This document shows, in pieces, positions 10,044 through 21,637 of a stretch of 64,000 bases of DNA; positions within the stretch are counted from its first letter, which is position 1; the number at the start of each line of letters is the position of its first letter. This DNA is from Leuconostoc fallax KCTC 3537 (GTDB lineage: Bacteria > Bacillota > Bacilli > Lactobacillales > Lactobacillaceae), in the NCBI RefSeq assembly GCF_000165675.1, contig NZ_AEIZ01000015.1:124001-188000 (forward strand), read 5' to 3'. Both the position numbers and the translations under genes were made by a program. The notes under the pieces are model-generated. The model was not told the DNA's origin. It made no database searches and saw only the letters and a program-made list of their open reading frames with translations.

Positions 10044-10295
10044 ATGCCTGTTATTGAATCAGCAATTCAACGCGTCCGTCTAACAAAGAAGCAACATGAC
10101 CGCAATGAACCTCAACTCAGTGCTTATCGTACAGCTGTTAAAAAGTTTGAAAAAGCTGTAAATGACAATGCTGATAATCTAGAAGAAGTACACAAAGCAG
10201 CCATTTCAGCTATTGATCGTGCTTACTCAAAAGGTTTGATCAAGAAGAACAAGGCTAACCGTGACAAGTCACGTTTGGCAAAATACGTTAAGTAA
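10044..10295 (+). CDS. rpsT: 30S ribosomal protein S20
   Basis: The 83-residue basic helical protein binds 16S rRNA. The segment GLIKKNKANRDKSRLAKYV at the C-terminus is typical, as is the internal AISAIDRAYSKG block. A GGAGAAA ribosome site precedes the ATG. It lies between rpsO and rpmF on the same strand. Confidence 0.96.
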   Translation: MPVIESAIQRVRLTKKQHDRNEPQLSAYRTAVKKFEKAVNDNADNLEEVHKAAISAIDRAYSKGLIKKNKANRDKSRLAKYVK

Positions 10296-10319
10296 TTTAA
10301 ACGAAAGGAGGTGTGCTTT

Positions 10320-10493
10320 ATGGCTACCCCATCTAACAAGAATTCTAAGTCACACAAGCGCAATCGTCGCGGTCATATTGGTTTGAATGTTCCAAGTATT
10401 GTTTTGGATCAAACGACCGGTGAATACCGTGTTTCTCACCGCGTATCACCTTCTGGTGTTTACAACGGGAAACAAGTTGTTGACAAGAAGTAA
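10320..10493 (+). CDS. rpmF: 50S ribosomal protein L32, zinc-free form
   Basis: From the ATG at 10320 (AAAGGAGGTG at 10303-10312) the protein has 57 residues. [17 protein letters not shown] and GVYNGKQVV match L32. The usual four zinc-binding cysteines are absent: the first pair is replaced by residues around [11 protein letters not shown] and the second by VSPSG. This is the Zn-independent (C-minus) type that many Firmicutes carry. Confidence 0.92.
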   Translation: MATPSNKNSKSHKRNRRGHIGLNVPSIVLDQTTGEYRVSHRVSPSGVYNGKQVVDKK

Positions 10494-10507
10494 TAAATGA
10501 TTTCTGG

Positions 10508-10533
10508 CCTGTTCATATCGAACAGGTTTTTTT
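10508..10533 (+). terminator. Terminator after rpmF
   Basis: CCTGTTC pairs with GAACAGG (10508-10514, 10520-10526), loop 5, followed by seven T. Confidence 0.9.
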
Positions 10534-10712
10534 ATTCAATTAAATTATCTTAAGATACTTTTCATTTATCATAAAGTACATAACTTATAGTGGAGAATCC
10601 ATGATTAAATATGTTACGCTCTATTAGTATCATGACATATATAAAGCGCATAAATATATTATCGTCGCTAATACATCAACATTAACTAAAATAACAAAAG
10701 GAAGTCTCTATA

Positions 10713-12403
10713 ATGCCATTAGACGGTCTCTTTACGCATGCCCTCGTTCATGAATTAAATGAACTGATTGTAGGCGGTCGAATTACAAAAGTACACCAAC
10801 CCTATCCTAATGAAATTGTTCTTGTTGTCCGTAACAACAGTACAAATTACCCGCTCCTATTAAGTGCTCACCCTACTTATGCCCGTGCGCAAATTTCTTT
10901 CATCCCTTACGAAAACCCACAGGTTGCGCCTAATTTTGTCATGTTTTTACGCCGATATTTAGAAGGCGCTAAAATACAAAGTATTGAACAAATTGATAAT
11001 GATCGTATTATTAACTTTTTCGTTAATACTCGTGACGAATTAGGAGATATTCAATCTGTACGCCTCACCTTAGAAATGATGGGACGCCACTCCAATCTCT
11101 TTCTTGTTCGCCAACAAGATCAACGTATCCTTGATTTAATCAAGCACGTTCCTGCCGATCAAAACCGTGTTCGTTCATTAATGCCAGGCGCAACATACAC
11201 TTTACCACCACAACAAAATCTAATTAATCCCTTTACAAGTTTAGATAAATTAGCACCACTTGTTCTTGATAACCCTTCTGAAGACTGGGCAAAAGTCATT
11301 CAGTCTACTTATCAGGGATTTAGCAAAGAAAGTGCTCAATCTCTGGCATTAGCATTAAAAAATGCCACGAATACCATGCAACAAGCCAAAGATTGGTTAT
11401 CAGGATTTGAAAACCTATCACCAACACTAGGTATTAAATCGGATCAATCATTGAGCTTTTCCGCTTTTAATTGGCCTAATACTTACCGTAGTCAACAGTC
11501 TTATCAAAGTTTAGGTGAACTACTCGATGCCTATTATATTGGTAAAGCCGAACGAGAAAGAGTGAATCAGCAAGCCGGTACACTTATTCGCATTATTAAG
11601 AATGAATTGAAAAAAATAAAAATAAGAAAAAGAAATTAAATCAAACATTGGCCGATGCGGATAATGCTAATCAACTCAAAGTAATGGGCGATTTGCTCAT
11701 TACTTACCCTCATCTTGTGTCAAAAGGAATGAAAAAAGTTGCTATCGAGAATTATTATGATAATAATCAGCTTTTGACAATTCCTTTAGATGAGAAACTT
11801 GATGGTCTTAAAAATGCCGAAAAATATTTTAATCGTTATCGCAAATTAAAAAATGCCGTAGCCTATGTTGATGAACAACTCGTGCTAACAGATAAAGAAA
11901 TTGATTATTTCGAAACTATTTTATCCCAATTGGATGTTGCCTCTCCAAAAGATATTGACGACATCCGTCAAGAATTAATTGGTGAAGGTTATATTCGACA
12001 AAATAAGCGTAAAAAGCAAAAGCCAAAAATATCTAAACCAGATCGTTTTATGAGTACTGATGGTGCTTTAATTGAAGTTGGTAAAAATAACCTACAAAAT
12101 GAACGATTGTCTTTAAAACAAGCTAATCGACGCGATATTTGGCTACATGTTCAAAAAATACCTGGATCGCATGTCATTATTCATGACGATAATCCAAGCG
12201 ATAAAACATTAATGGAAGCGGCACAACTCGCAGCTTATTTCAGTAAAGCACGCGAGTCAGCTAATGTGCCTGTTGATTACTTACCTGCTGGGAAGCTCAG
12301 AAAGCCCAATGGCGCTAAGCCTGGTTTTGTTATTTTTGAAGGGCAACAGACATTATATGTGACACCATCGGCTGATTTACCTCAACAGCTTAAAATAAAA
12401 TAA
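10713..12403 (+). CDS. rqcH: RqcH/FbpA-type NFACT protein, one frameshift
   Basis: The product, 563 residues when repaired, is an NFACT protein: NFACT-N at 1-300, coiled coil, then the NFACT-R RNA-binding domain (VGKNNLQNERLSLKQAN and the DIWLHVQKIPGSHVII region). RqcH recruits tRNA-Ala to stalled large subunits and adds alanine tails; the older name is fibronectin-binding protein. The frame breaks in the A run at 11610-11616. Adding one A gives an uninterrupted reading through KNKNKKKKLNQTLAD. The break is probably a sequence error. Confidence 0.85.
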
Positions 12404-12410
12404 TCATATT

Positions 12411-12444
12411 AAAAAGCCACCACACGTCCGTATGGTGGCTTTTT
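12411..12444. terminator. Bidirectional terminator
   Basis: AAAAAGCCACCA (12411-12422) pairs with TGGTGGCTTTTT (12433-12444) with a 10-nt loop. It ends rqcH on one strand and argF on the other. Confidence 0.9.
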
Positions 12445-13454
12445 AAATTTGGTTTGGAATAAATAAGTTCCCTAAAGTTGCAGCCATTACAGCCTTAATT
12501 GTATGCAAGCGATTCTCTGCCTGTTGAAACTGATAAGCATACGGTGCATGAAAACTTCATCTGTAATTTCCATCTCTGAAACACCATATTTAGCATAAAT
12601 ATCTTGTGCCATCTGTGTTTTTAAATCATGAAAAGCAGGTAAATCATGTAATACAATGGTATTTGAATTCGCTGTTTTTAACTAAGGCTTGATTAATTTG
12701 GTAAGGAGAAAGCAAACGAATCCGTTCGGCAAAACTTTCTTCTTCACCCATCGAAGCCCATACATCTGTATACAAAATATCAGCTCCATTGACCCCTTGA
12801 TCTACATCATCTGTAATCATTAAGTCAGCACCTGAAATTTGTGCCTTTGACTCTGCAATAGCTTGAATGTCAGTGCTTGGTTGTAGTGCTTTTGGTGCAA
12901 CAATATGCACATTGACGCCTAGAATAGCCCCCGTCACTAGTAACGAATTGGCAACGTTATTACGGCCATCACCCAAATAAGCTAAAGTTAACCCTTCAAT
13001 TTTACCAAAATGCTCTTTAATTGTTAAGAAATCAGCCAACATTTGCGTCGGATGCCACTCATCTGTCAACCCATTCCACACAGGAACACCAGAATATTCT
13101 GCTAATCCATCTACTGTATTTTGACTAAAACCACGGTATTCAATGGCATCATACATACTACCTAAAACTTTAGCCGTATCAAATAGTGACTCTTTCTTGC
13201 CGAATTGAATATCATTTTTACCTAAGTATTCTGGATGCGCACCCAAATCATTTGCTGCGACTGTAAAAGCAGAACGTGTTCTAGTTGATGTTTTTCAAAT
13301 AAGAGTGCAATGTTTTCCCTAATAAATAAGGGTGTGGTATGTTTTGCTGTTTAAGCGATTTTAGATGGGCAGCAAAATCAATTAAATACATTAATTCATT
13401 TGTACTAAAATCAATTTCTTTTAAAAAACTTTTACCTTGAAAATGTGATGTCAT
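12443..13454 (-). CDS. argF: Ornithine carbamoyltransferase, four frameshifts
   Basis: This enzyme makes citrulline from ornithine and carbamoyl phosphate. The four indels lie at the T run 13313-13316, the T run 13291-13295, the T run 12675-12679 and the A run 12551-12554. Correcting three missing bases and one extra gives 337 residues. The repaired protein shows the carbamoyl-phosphate motif STRTRSAF, the [13 protein letters not shown] block, LHDLPAFH, and the end [10 protein letters not shown]. It is last in argG-argH-argF and ends at the shared terminator. Four hits in one gene could mean decay, but nearby essential genes show the same fault. Confidence 0.85.
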
Positions 13455-14839
13455 AGTGTCCGCTCCTGCAAGATATTTAATGCACGTTGAACTTCATTTT
13501 GTACATTAGAAGGCGCTGTACCACCTAATGAGACACGACGATCAACAGCTACTTTAGCGTCCAACACCTGATAAATATCTTCATCGATAACACTGGCAGC
13601 TTGTTGTAGTACTTCAAGGGACATATCCTGTAATGCTGTGTTCTGTTGAATGCCTTGTAGAACCAATTGGCCAACAATTGCATGCGCCTCACGGAATGGT
13701 ATACCTTTAGTTGCTAAGTAATCAGCTAACTCAGTTGCATTGGAAAAATCATGTGTTGTACTTTCAAGCATTCGTTCTTCATGAACTGTTAAACCGTTTA
13801 GCATCCCCGTAAAGATTTTGATAGATGCCAATACAGTATCCATAACATCAAAGACCTGCTCTTTATCCTCTTGCATATCCTTGTTGTAAGCAAGTGGTAG
13901 TGCTTTCATGGTTGTCAGCAACGCCATGAGTGACCCAAAAGTTCTTCCCGTTTTACCTCTGACCAACTCTGCAAAGTCTGCATTTTTCTTTTGTGGCATA
14001 ATTGATGATCCAGTAGAAAAGTCATCTGAGATTTCAATATAGTTGAATTCGTAGGTTGACCATAAGATCATTTCTTCAGCCATTCGTGACAAATGCATCA
14101 TTAATATTGATGAATTACTGAGAAATTCCAAAGCAAAATCACGATCTGATACTGCATCTAAAGAATTGTGATAAATTTGATTAAATCCAAGCTGTTCAGC
14201 AACGAAAGCACGATCAATAGGAAATGTTGTACCGGCTAAAGCTGCAGCGCCTAAAGGTAATATATTCGTATGTTTTTGATTAAATTCGAAACGTTCATAA
14301 TCACGTTGGAACATCTCAAAATAGGCTAACAGATAGTGTCCATAAGTTATAGGTTGGGCATGCTGTAAATGTGTATATCCTGACATAACCGTATGACTAT
14401 ACTTATCAGCTAATTGAACAAGTTCATGCTGTAACTCATCTAAGGCATCTAAAACACGAGGCAGACGGTGCTTCACCCACAAATGAAAATCTGTTGCGAC
14501 TTGATCATTTCGAGAACGTGCAGTATGCAATTTACCAGCAACTGACCCAATTTTTTCTGTTAGCAGCGCTTCAATATTCATATGAATGTCTTCATTTTTA
14601 ACATCAAATGTTAACTGTCCATTCAACAAATCTTGTTGTAGTAGCTCCAAGCCTTCAGTAATCTTTTGAGCTTCATCTGCTGTAATAATTTGTTGCTTAC
14701 CTAACATTTTAACGTGTGCCAGAGAACCTTCAATATCTTCTGCTGCCATTTTTTGATCAAAATGAATGCTAGCGCCAAATTCATCAACCCATTCTGCTGC
14801 TTTGGCGGTAAAACGTCCGCCCCATAGTTTATCTGACAT
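13451..14839 (-). CDS. argH: Argininosuccinate lyase
   Basis: The 462-residue enzyme cleaves argininosuccinate to arginine and fumarate. The superfamily signature SSIMPQKKN is intact, with the catalytic Ser in the flexible loop. Also present are WGGRF at the start, [12 protein letters not shown] and THLQHAQP. Its ATG overlaps the argG stop (TAATG), and it overlaps the argF start by four bases, so the three are translationally coupled. Confidence 0.97.
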   Translation of the reverse strand: MSDKLWGGRFTAKAAEWVDEFGASIHFDQKMAAEDIEGSLAHVKMLGKQQIITADEAQKITEGLELLQQDLLNGQLTFDVKNEDIHMNIEALLTEKIGSVAGKLHTARSRNDQVATDFHLWVKHRLPRVLDALDELQHELVQLADKYSHTVMSGYTHLQHAQPITYGHYLLAYFEMFQRDYERFEFNQKHTNILPLGAAALAGTTFPIDRAFVAEQLGFNQIYHNSLDAVSDRDFALEFLSNSSILMMHLSRMAEEMILWSTYEFNYIEISDDFSTGSSIMPQKKNADFAELVRGKTGRTFGSLMALLTTMKALPLAYNKDMQEDKEQVFDVMDTVLASIKIFTGMLNGLTVHEERMLESTTHDFSNATELADYLATKGIPFREAHAIVGQLVLQGIQQNTALQDMSLEVLQQAASVIDEDIYQVLDAKVAVDRRVSLGGTAPSNVQNEVQRALNILQERTL

Positions 14840-16068
14840 TAAATCTCCGCTTTCATCTTTTTCTTTTGAGAATGTACATGATTGACTTGTTCATATACTG
14901 TATTGCCTAACGTCCATAGCTTAATGAAGCCAACGGCTGCTGCTTGATCAAATGAACTAGAAGATGTATATGTTGCCAAATCTTCATCATACAAAGAGTT
15001 TGTTGCTGATTGACGTGCCACTGCAATCGCATTTCCCTTGAACAACTTCATCTTTACAATACCATTCACTGTACTCTGAGTAGCATCAATAAAGGCCATT
15101 AATGAATCGAATAATGGTGAAACCCACTTAGCTTCATAGGTTAGGTTAGCGAGTTGTTGCTCAACAATTGGCTTAAAATGTGCCACATCACTTTCGAGCG
15201 TCAAATCTTCCAAATCTTTGTGCGCTGTCATCAAAACTGCTGCTGCCGGCGCCTCATAAATTTCACGTGACTTAATCCCAACAAGACGATTCTCAATATG
15301 ATCGATACGACCAATACCATGTTCACCGGCAATTTCATTAACCTTAATAATTAAGTCAGATAGTGGCATTTCAACACCATCCAAAGCAACGGGAATACCT
15401 TTTGCAAATGTAATATCAATAAATTCAGCTTCGTTAGGTGTATGCTCGATAGCCTTTGTTAGTGCATAAGCATCTTCTGGTGCCTGATGCCATGGATTTT
15501 CTAGAATCCCAGCTTCATTAGCACGTCCCCATAAATTTTCATCAATAGAGTATGGTGAATCTAAGTCAATAGGCACTGGCACATCATGTGCATGAGCGTA
15601 CTCAATCTCTTCTTCACGTGACCATTGGAAATCACGAATTGGTGCTTCAATTTTCATATCTGGATCTAATGCATGAATTGCGGCCTCGAATCGCACTTGA
15701 TCATTACCATGTCCTGTAGAACCGTGTGCAATTGTCGTTGCTTCATTTTCATGTGCAATATCGACCAACTTCTTAATAATGAGCGGACGAGACAATGCCG
15801 ATACCATAGGATATTCACCTTCATAAAGCATATTAGCTTTAATCACTGGCGCAACATATTGATCTGCAAATTCCAACTTGGCATCGATAACAATAGATTG
15901 AATCGCCCCAACCGTCAATGCCTTTTCTTGAATCATCTGCATGTCCTTACCATGTTGACCAACATCTAAGACAACAGCGATAACGTCATATCCTTTTTCT
16001 TTTAACCACGGAATAGCAACCGAAGTATCTAATCCACCTGAATAAGCTAAAACTAATTTCTCTGTCAT
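14839..16068 (-). CDS. argG: Argininosuccinate synthase
   Basis: This ATP-dependent enzyme joins citrulline and aspartate. The N-terminal ATP motif AYSGGLDTS is at residues 7-15, and [12 protein letters not shown] is present. The ATG at 16068 gives 409 residues and the family's usual start ([12 protein letters not shown]). In-frame starts exist at 16083 (ATG) and 16092 (TTG). An AGGAGG near 16112-16117 lies too far from all three for normal spacing, so the true start is not certain. It is the first gene of the arginine operon. Confidence 0.93.
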   Translation of the reverse strand: MTEKLVLAYSGGLDTSVAIPWLKEKGYDVIAVVLDVGQHGKDMQMIQEKALTVGAIQSIVIDAKLEFADQYVAPVIKANMLYEGEYPMVSALSRPLIIKKLVDIAHENEATTIAHGSTGHGNDQVRFEAAIHALDPDMKIEAPIRDFQWSREEEIEYAHAHDVPVPIDLDSPYSIDENLWGRANEAGILENPWHQAPEDAYALTKAIEHTPNEAEFIDITFAKGIPVALDGVEMPLSDLIIKVNEIAGEHGIGRIDHIENRLVGIKSREIYEAPAAAVLMTAHKDLEDLTLESDVAHFKPIVEQQLANLTYEAKWVSPLFDSLMAFIDATQSTVNGIVKMKLFKGNAIAVARQSATNSLYDEDLATYTSSSSFDQAAAVGFIKLWTLGNTVYEQVNHVHSQKKKMKAEI

Positions 16069-16171
16069 AATATTTAATCGCATTTCTGTCAAAAGATCAG
16101 ATATACGTTTCCTCCTGTTTGTTTTGTATATTATTACTTTAACGCTTTTGTTTTATTTATACAACACAATT

Positions 16172-16217
16172 CTCTGTTTATACACCAAAACGATGAATAT
16201 CATCATTTTTATTCAAT
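16172..16217 (-). promoter_or_regulatory. Possible ArgR operator region upstream of argG
   Basis: Read on the minus strand there are TGAATA and TATTCA half sites 10 bases apart, and an overlapping GATGA-TAT-TCATC inverted repeat. ARG boxes use TGAAT/ATTCA half sites, but the spacing here is not canonical. This is a weak call from pattern and position. Confidence 0.3.
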
Positions 16218-16227
16218 TTTATACAAA

Positions 16228-16259
16228 AAAAGGCATAATACTGATGTATTATGCCTTTT
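16228..16259 (-). terminator. Terminator of the amino-acid transporter gene
   Basis: A 13-bp stem (AAAAGGCATAATA with its inverse) and 6-nt loop; on the minus strand a run of T follows. Confidence 0.9.
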
Positions 16260-16273
16260 ACAATATATGTTTC

Positions 16274-17747
16274 TTATCGACTACTACGTGCCATTCTTTT
16301 TTCAGCAAATCCTAATGCTCGACTAATACTAAACGTCAAAACAAAGTAAATAACTGATGTAATTAACAGTGGGAAAAATGGCTTAAATGATGCGCCTTGA
16401 ATAACGCCTGTTTGGAACATCAACTCACCTACACCAATCACTGAGACTACTGAACCTTCCTTAATAACTGTCACGAACTCATTACCCAACGCTGGTAATA
16501 TATTTTTAACAGCCTGTGGCAAAATAACATAGCGCATTGTTTTACCATTAGACAAACCAAGTGATCGTGCCGCTTCCATTTGACCGGCACTAACAGAATT
16601 AATACCTGAACGAATAATTTCCGTCACATAGGCTGCTGAGTTAAGTCCCATGGCTAACGCTCCGGCAGCAAACGCACTCAAATTAAGACCAATAACCTGT
16701 GTTCCGAAAAATACCATGAATGCCTGAACCAAGAGCGGCGTACCTCTGACATATTCAACATAAATATTCGCGATAGCCTTTAAGATGAAAGCACGTGACA
16801 ACTTCATCAAGGCAAGTACTGTACCCAAACCAACACCAACAATCACCGCAATCGCAGCTAAGGCTAATGTGTACAATGTTCCTTTAATAAATAAATTACC
16901 GTACTTTGCCCAAAAAGAATCATTGGCAAACATTAACTTGTTGGCTTCTTTTTGGAATTTTTCAAACTTATTAGTGTTCTTAATATCGTCTATTGTTGCA
17001 TTGATTTTTGCTTGTAATGCTGGGGAATTCTTTGGCATTGCAACAGCCATACTACCTTCGGAAGAAGATGGCTTTGGATAAATCAATTTAAATGCCTTAT
17101 TCTGTTGCGCATAAGCTTCACCAATGGGACTTGCTAGAACAACACCGTTAACCTTACCTGCTGACAACTGTGATACAAGATCAGGTACTTTCTGTAGGCT
17201 AACAACTTTAGAATTTGGTATATCATTTTTGGCAAAAGTTTCTTGTGTAGTTTGACGTTGAGCCCCAATTTTTTGACCATCGAACGAATTGATATTATTT
17301 GTAAACTTCTTTTCGTTTTTCTTCATAATCAATACAGTTTGCTTTGAAGAAAGATAAGGCTTTGAGAAATCTACAACTTTTTGACGTTCTGGTGTATCAA
17401 CAATACCTGAAATAATAATATCAATTTTTCCAGTTTGTAGCGCACCAATTAACCCGTCAAAGCCCATTTCTTTAATGACCAATTTAACGCCTAAATCTTT
17501 AGCAATCTGCTGAGCCATGGATACATCAAACCCAACAATCTTATCTTGGCCATTAACGGTCGAATGAAATTCGAAAGGTGCATAATCAGCTGATAGTCCA
17601 ACAACTAATGTGCCCTTTTTTGTATTTTTTCTAGTGCAGGATCTGTTTCTTGCGCACTTGCAACTGGTGCTGTCGCCATTAATAATGGGATTAACAACCC
17701 TAATGTTGCTAAAATCACACCAATTTTTTAAATAATTTATTTCCCAT
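16274..17747 (-). CDS. Amino-acid ABC transporter, binding protein fused to permease, two frameshifts
   Basis: Repaired, the gene encodes 491 residues: a signal peptide (hydrophobic GVILATLGLLIPLLMATAPVASA), a periplasmic-binding-protein type 3 domain for polar amino acids, then a permease with five membrane segments carrying the EAA-loop sequence AARSLGLSNGKTMRYVILPQA. This matches the GlnPH-type fusion for glutamine or similar amino acids. Missing bases fall in T runs at 17616-17621 and 17724-17729, so the first 80 or so residues are broken in the raw sequence. Its ATPase partner is likely glnQ at 44.8-45.5 kb. The start has an AGGAGAA ribosome site. Confidence 0.87.
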
Positions 17748-17794
17748 ATGTATTCTCCTAAGATGCGAATATTAAATATAATTAAACATAATTT

Positions 17795-17823
17795 ATCATA
17801 CCTAGCTATAAATATTTATTCAA
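17795..17823 (-). promoter_or_regulatory. Promoter of the amino-acid transporter gene
   Basis: On the minus strand TTGAAT (17818-17823), a 17-base spacer, and TATGAT (17795-17800). It lies 48 bases before the ATG. Confidence 0.7.
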
Positions 17824-17875
17824 GCTTATTTTACCTTTATACATCTCATTACTGCATATTATTTCTTTTACGCAT

Positions 17876-17909
17876 AAAAAGGCGTTTATTAAAATAAACG
17901 TCTTTTAGT
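17876..17909. terminator. Terminator after the gene downstream of ileS
   Basis: AAAAAGGCGTTTATT pairs with AATAAACGTCTTTT, allowing G-U pairs. It lies directly after the minus-strand gene ending at 17915. Confidence 0.8.
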
Positions 17910-17914
17910 CCACT

Positions 17915-18484
17915 TTATTGATTCATGACAGGTAATGTACTATTAATGAATTGTGCCGTTACATCTTGCCAGTTGACCTCTGATAATTGCTGACTATACT
18001 GTGTTAATCTTACAAGACGCCAATCATAAACTTGATTATCATTAAACTCATCAATATATGGCTCAAATTGTCCATTAGTTTGTAAAATGAGGTATCCAGC
18101 AAAGGCTTCAACAAACTCTTCAGATGTTACAACTAAGCGTTCTAAATTACCATCAATAAAGAAAGCAACAGCCAACTGTTCCCCATGCCATGCACTCTCA
18201 AAAGCCCATTTCAAACTAATCCAGTCAGAAATCGTAATGCCTAAATTCAACAAATAATCTGCCGATAATCTAATATGAATCGGGTGCTTTGTTGAAGCAA
18301 CCTGACTTCCCTTTTGATCAAGTTGCTCTGAAAATAGTAAACTTAATTTTTCAAGTATTGATACAGAAGCAGCTGTCTTTTCATGACACACCGCTTTATA
18401 CTCATCAATGCGCATTGGCACTGTTTCAAGTACAGTATGTGTATCTAAATCCGTTAATGTTCTAATTTTTTCAATATTATTCAT
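17915..18484 (-). CDS. Hypothetical protein downstream of ileS, 189 aa
   Basis: I do not recognise the family. The ATG at 18484 is chosen because upstream codons of this frame run into the end of ileS. No clear ribosome site precedes it, so the start is uncertain. The product is acidic and soluble, with no signal or membrane segment. It has an alpha-helical look at the start (NNIEKIRTLTDLDTH) and a beta-like middle (IHIRLSADYLLNLGI). It is 55 bases from ileS and ends at a terminator, so it is probably cotranscribed. Confidence 0.65.
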   Translation of the reverse strand: MNNIEKIRTLTDLDTHTVLETVPMRIDEYKAVCHEKTAASVSILEKLSLLFSEQLDQKGSQVASTKHPIHIRLSADYLLNLGITISDWISLKWAFESAWHGEQLAVAFFIDGNLERLVVTSEEFVEAFAGYLILQTNGQFEPYIDEFNDNQVYDWRLVRLTQYSQQLSEVNWQDVTAQFINSTLPVMNQ

Positions 18485-18539
18485 ATGTGTATTGTACCAT
18501 GGTTCAAATCGAAAAAGCAGCTCTACGAGCCGCTCTTCT

Positions 18540-21332
18540 TTATTCGAATCCTTCCTCCAAAGCTTCTGGATAGAATTCACGTATAATTTCAGCTTCATGC
18601 TTTGATAATTCAGGAAACGCTGGATCAGCGCCCAAATCTTCGTGATACATACGATCACGTGGTGATACTGCACCTTTAGCATGTGCCACATTAATTAAGA
18701 AGCCATCATAATCTGTCGCATTTTCAGCTTGGTTAGCTGGATAAACATGTAATTGTGATGTCATCAAAATTAAGCGAACATCTGCATTTAGAGAATTTAA
18801 TAACGCTTCTTGTTCATCAGTTACAAACAGTGTCAACGCTGCCTCAGAATTTTTCCCAATTAATTCATTAACACGTGCTTGCTCTAGCGCCTTGTTTACA
18901 CTATCGCGTAATTTCATAAACTGATGCCAACGTGCTAATAGTTCTTCAGCACCAGTTAAGTTCTCCACCTCAGGCATATCTGCTAGATATGCAAAAGCCT
19001 CATTTTCATGTGGCAAATATTCCCAAACCTCTTCTGCCGTATGTGGCAAAATTGGTAAGAGTAACTTGACCAAATCAAGCAAAGTCTTATAGAATACGGT
19101 CTGCATTGAACGACGTACATGTCCTGTTGGTGCTTCAACATAAACAACATCTTTAGCAATATCAAGATAAAATGCTGATAAATCAACATTAATAAAGTTA
19201 ATCAAGCGATTAAATACCGCTTTAAATTGATAAGTATCGTAGGCTTGTCGCACATCTTTAACCAATTCGTTAAGTAACGTATAAAAATACTGGTCATGAG
19301 CTGCCAAGTCATCATAAGCGACACTATCTGTCTCTGGATTGAAATCTGTTGTATTTGCAAGTAAGAATCGCAAAGTATTTCTTATCTTTCGATAACTCTC
19401 AGAAACTTGCTTTAAAATATCATTTGAAACTGGCATATCAGCTGACGTATCAACTGTTACCGTCCACAATCGTAATATTTCAATTCCCATCTTATCTGCA
19501 ACTTCTAATGGTGAAATAGTATTTCCCAATGACTTAGACATTTTATTGCCGTTTTGGTCCATCGTAAATCCTTGAGAAATAACATTCTTATAAGGTGCCA
19601 CACCATTAACTGCTACTGAAGTAATCAACGAAGAATTAAACCAACCACGATACTGATCAGAACCTTCCAAATAAACATCAGCGGGATAATCTAACTCTGA
19701 ACGTGTATTTAAGACACCATTCCATGAAGATCCAGAATCAAACCAAACATCCATGATATCTTCTTCCTTGGTAAATTCACCATTTGGAGAATGTTCATTG
19801 GTATATCCTTCTGGGAGCAACTCTTGAGCTGAGTGCTCAAACCAATAGTTTGAACCGTGTTTTTCGAATAGCTGGGCAATATGTTCAATAATATCACGAT
19901 CTAAAATTGCCGTACCATCTTCTGCATAAAAAATTGGCAATGGTACGCCCCAAACACGCTGGCGTGAAATAACCCAATCACCCCGATCGCGAATCATATT
20001 GTAGAGACGTTTCTTACCCCATTCAGGATAAAAATTAACTTGATCAATTTGATCTAGAATGTCTTGGCGGAACTGATCAACTGATGCAAACCATTGTGGT
20101 ACCGCTCGCCAAATAATAGGTTTCTTGGTACGCCAGTCAAATGGATATGAATGTGTTATTTTTTCTGTTGCCATCCACAAATTAGCACGCTTTAATTTAT
20201 CAATCACAATATCAACAACATCATCATAGAACTTGCCTTCTAAGTCAGGACCAGCTTCTGAAGTCATAAAGCCTTTAGCATCAACTGTAACATCTGCTGG
20301 TAGACCATATGCTTTACCAACATTATAATCATCCTCACCAAATCCAGGTGCCGTATGCACTAATCCAGTTCCAGAATCCAATGTAACATGATCAGCATTC
20401 ATCACTAATTCTTCAACATTTTGATCCCATGGATGTTGTGCTGTAATGCGATCTAATTCTTTACCTAAATGTGTTGCGACAACTTCATAATCATTCCAGC
20501 CAAAACGTTCAGCACTTTCAGCTAACAATCCAGCCGCCACAACAAACTTTCGATCATCATTGGCTGGTTGAACTACTGCATACTCAAAGTCTGGTCCCAG
20601 TGTGATACCACGTGATGCTGTGATTGTAAATGGTGTCGTTGTCCATACAATGAGATAGGTATTATTATCTAAAATACCTTTACCATCTTTAACACGGTTG
20701 GCATAAAATAAAGAAGTTGACTCAATATCATGATACTCGATTTCAGCTTCAGCCAAAGCTGATTCAGATGACCATGACCAATAAACAGGCTTAGCACCTT
20801 TGAAAATATAGCCTTTATCTGCCATATCACCGAAAACACGAATTTGCGCTGCTTCAAACTCTGGTTGCAATGTAATATAAGGCTTATCCCAATCAGCCAG
20901 TACACCCAAGCGCTTAAAGTCTTGCCTTTGCTTCTTCACTTGTTCCAGAGCAAAGTCACGAGCCAAATTTCGCCAAGCATACTTTGGCATTGATTTGCGA
21001 TCGTGCCCTGCTTTAGTTAATTGCTGTTCAATAGGCAACCCGTGCGTATCCCATCCTGGAACATAGGGAGCATAAAAGCCTGTCATATTTTTATAGCGAA
21101 CAATAATATCTTTAGAAATTTTATTTAAAGCATGACCTAAATGAATATTTCCATTGGCATAAGGTGGTCCATCATGTAAATTAAAATGAGGTTTCGTCTC
21201 ATTTTGAGTTAATCTTTCATGATATAAATCATTCGCATACCACTTAGCTTGACGTTCGGGTTCTGTTTTTGGCAATGAGCCTCGCATTGGAAATTTAGTT
21301 TTTCCCAAATTCAATGTATCTTTATATTTCAT
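18540..21332 (-). CDS. ileS: Isoleucyl-tRNA synthetase
   Basis: The 930-residue class I enzyme charges tRNA-Ile. The HIGH-type motif HLGH is at 64-67 and KMSKS is in the NKMSKSLGN block. The editing domain ([13 protein letters not shown]) and the anticodon-binding domain are complete. The C-terminal zinc finger found in many bacterial enzymes keeps its outline ([18 protein letters not shown]) but has no cysteines; I see no Cys anywhere in the protein. It is controlled by the T-box upstream. Confidence 0.97.
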   Translation of the reverse strand: MKYKDTLNLGKTKFPMRGSLPKTEPERQAKWYANDLYHERLTQNETKPHFNLHDGPPYANGNIHLGHALNKISKDIIVRYKNMTGFYAPYVPGWDTHGLPIEQQLTKAGHDRKSMPKYAWRNLARDFALEQVKKQRQDFKRLGVLADWDKPYITLQPEFEAAQIRVFGDMADKGYIFKGAKPVYWSWSSESALAEAEIEYHDIESTSLFYANRVKDGKGILDNNTYLIVWTTTPFTITASRGITLGPDFEYAVVQPANDDRKFVVAAGLLAESAERFGWNDYEVVATHLGKELDRITAQHPWDQNVEELVMNADHVTLDSGTGLVHTAPGFGEDDYNVGKAYGLPADVTVDAKGFMTSEAGPDLEGKFYDDVVDIVIDKLKRANLWMATEKITHSYPFDWRTKKPIIWRAVPQWFASVDQFRQDILDQIDQVNFYPEWGKKRLYNMIRDRGDWVISRQRVWGVPLPIFYAEDGTAILDRDIIEHIAQLFEKHGSNYWFEHSAQELLPEGYTNEHSPNGEFTKEEDIMDVWFDSGSSWNGVLNTRSELDYPADVYLEGSDQYRGWFNSSLITSVAVNGVAPYKNVISQGFTMDQNGNKMSKSLGNTISPLEVADKMGIEILRLWTVTVDTSADMPVSNDILKQVSESYRKIRNTLRFLLANTTDFNPETDSVAYDDLAAHDQYFYTLLNELVKDVRQAYDTYQFKAVFNRLINFINVDLSAFYLDIAKDVVYVEAPTGHVRRSMQTVFYKTLLDLVKLLLPILPHTAEEVWEYLPHENEAFAYLADMPEVENLTGAEELLARWHQFMKLRDSVNKALEQARVNELIGKNSEAALTLFVTDEQEALLNSLNADVRLILMTSQLHVYPANQAENATDYDGFLINVAHAKGAVSPRDRMYHEDLGADPAFPELSKHEAEIIREFYPEALEEGFE

Positions 21333-21360
21333 ATCAATCTCCTATATTTATCGCTTTAAA

Positions 21361-21610
21361 ATCACAAAAACGTCCCATGCTGTTAAAAAATTTAACAACA
21401 TGGGACGTCTTTAAACGCGGTACCACCCACTTTTGATAGAAACAATATCATTGATATAACGCCCTATGGCTATTCTATCCTTATACAGTTTTAACGATCT
21501 GCACCGGAAAAATTTACTTAAATTTCAAAATTTCATTATAAATAGTGGATCTGATTAATAACAGGGACGATCATCTCAAACCATCATGACTCGCTGGGCG
21601 TTTACTTATT
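21361..21610 (-). promoter_or_regulatory. T-box riboswitch upstream of ileS
   Basis: The T-box core GGGTGGTACCGCG is at 21416-21428 (minus strand). It is followed by a terminator stem of about 18 bp with a T tail (21366-21410). The upstream part (21430-21610) can form the stem I and antiterminator. Candidate ATC specifiers are seen but not resolved. Uncharged tRNA-Ile is expected to turn on ileS. This leader fills the 305-base gap between divIVA and ileS. Confidence 0.92.
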
Positions 21611-21637
21611 AATCTTTCTATACTATTAAAACTCTGT

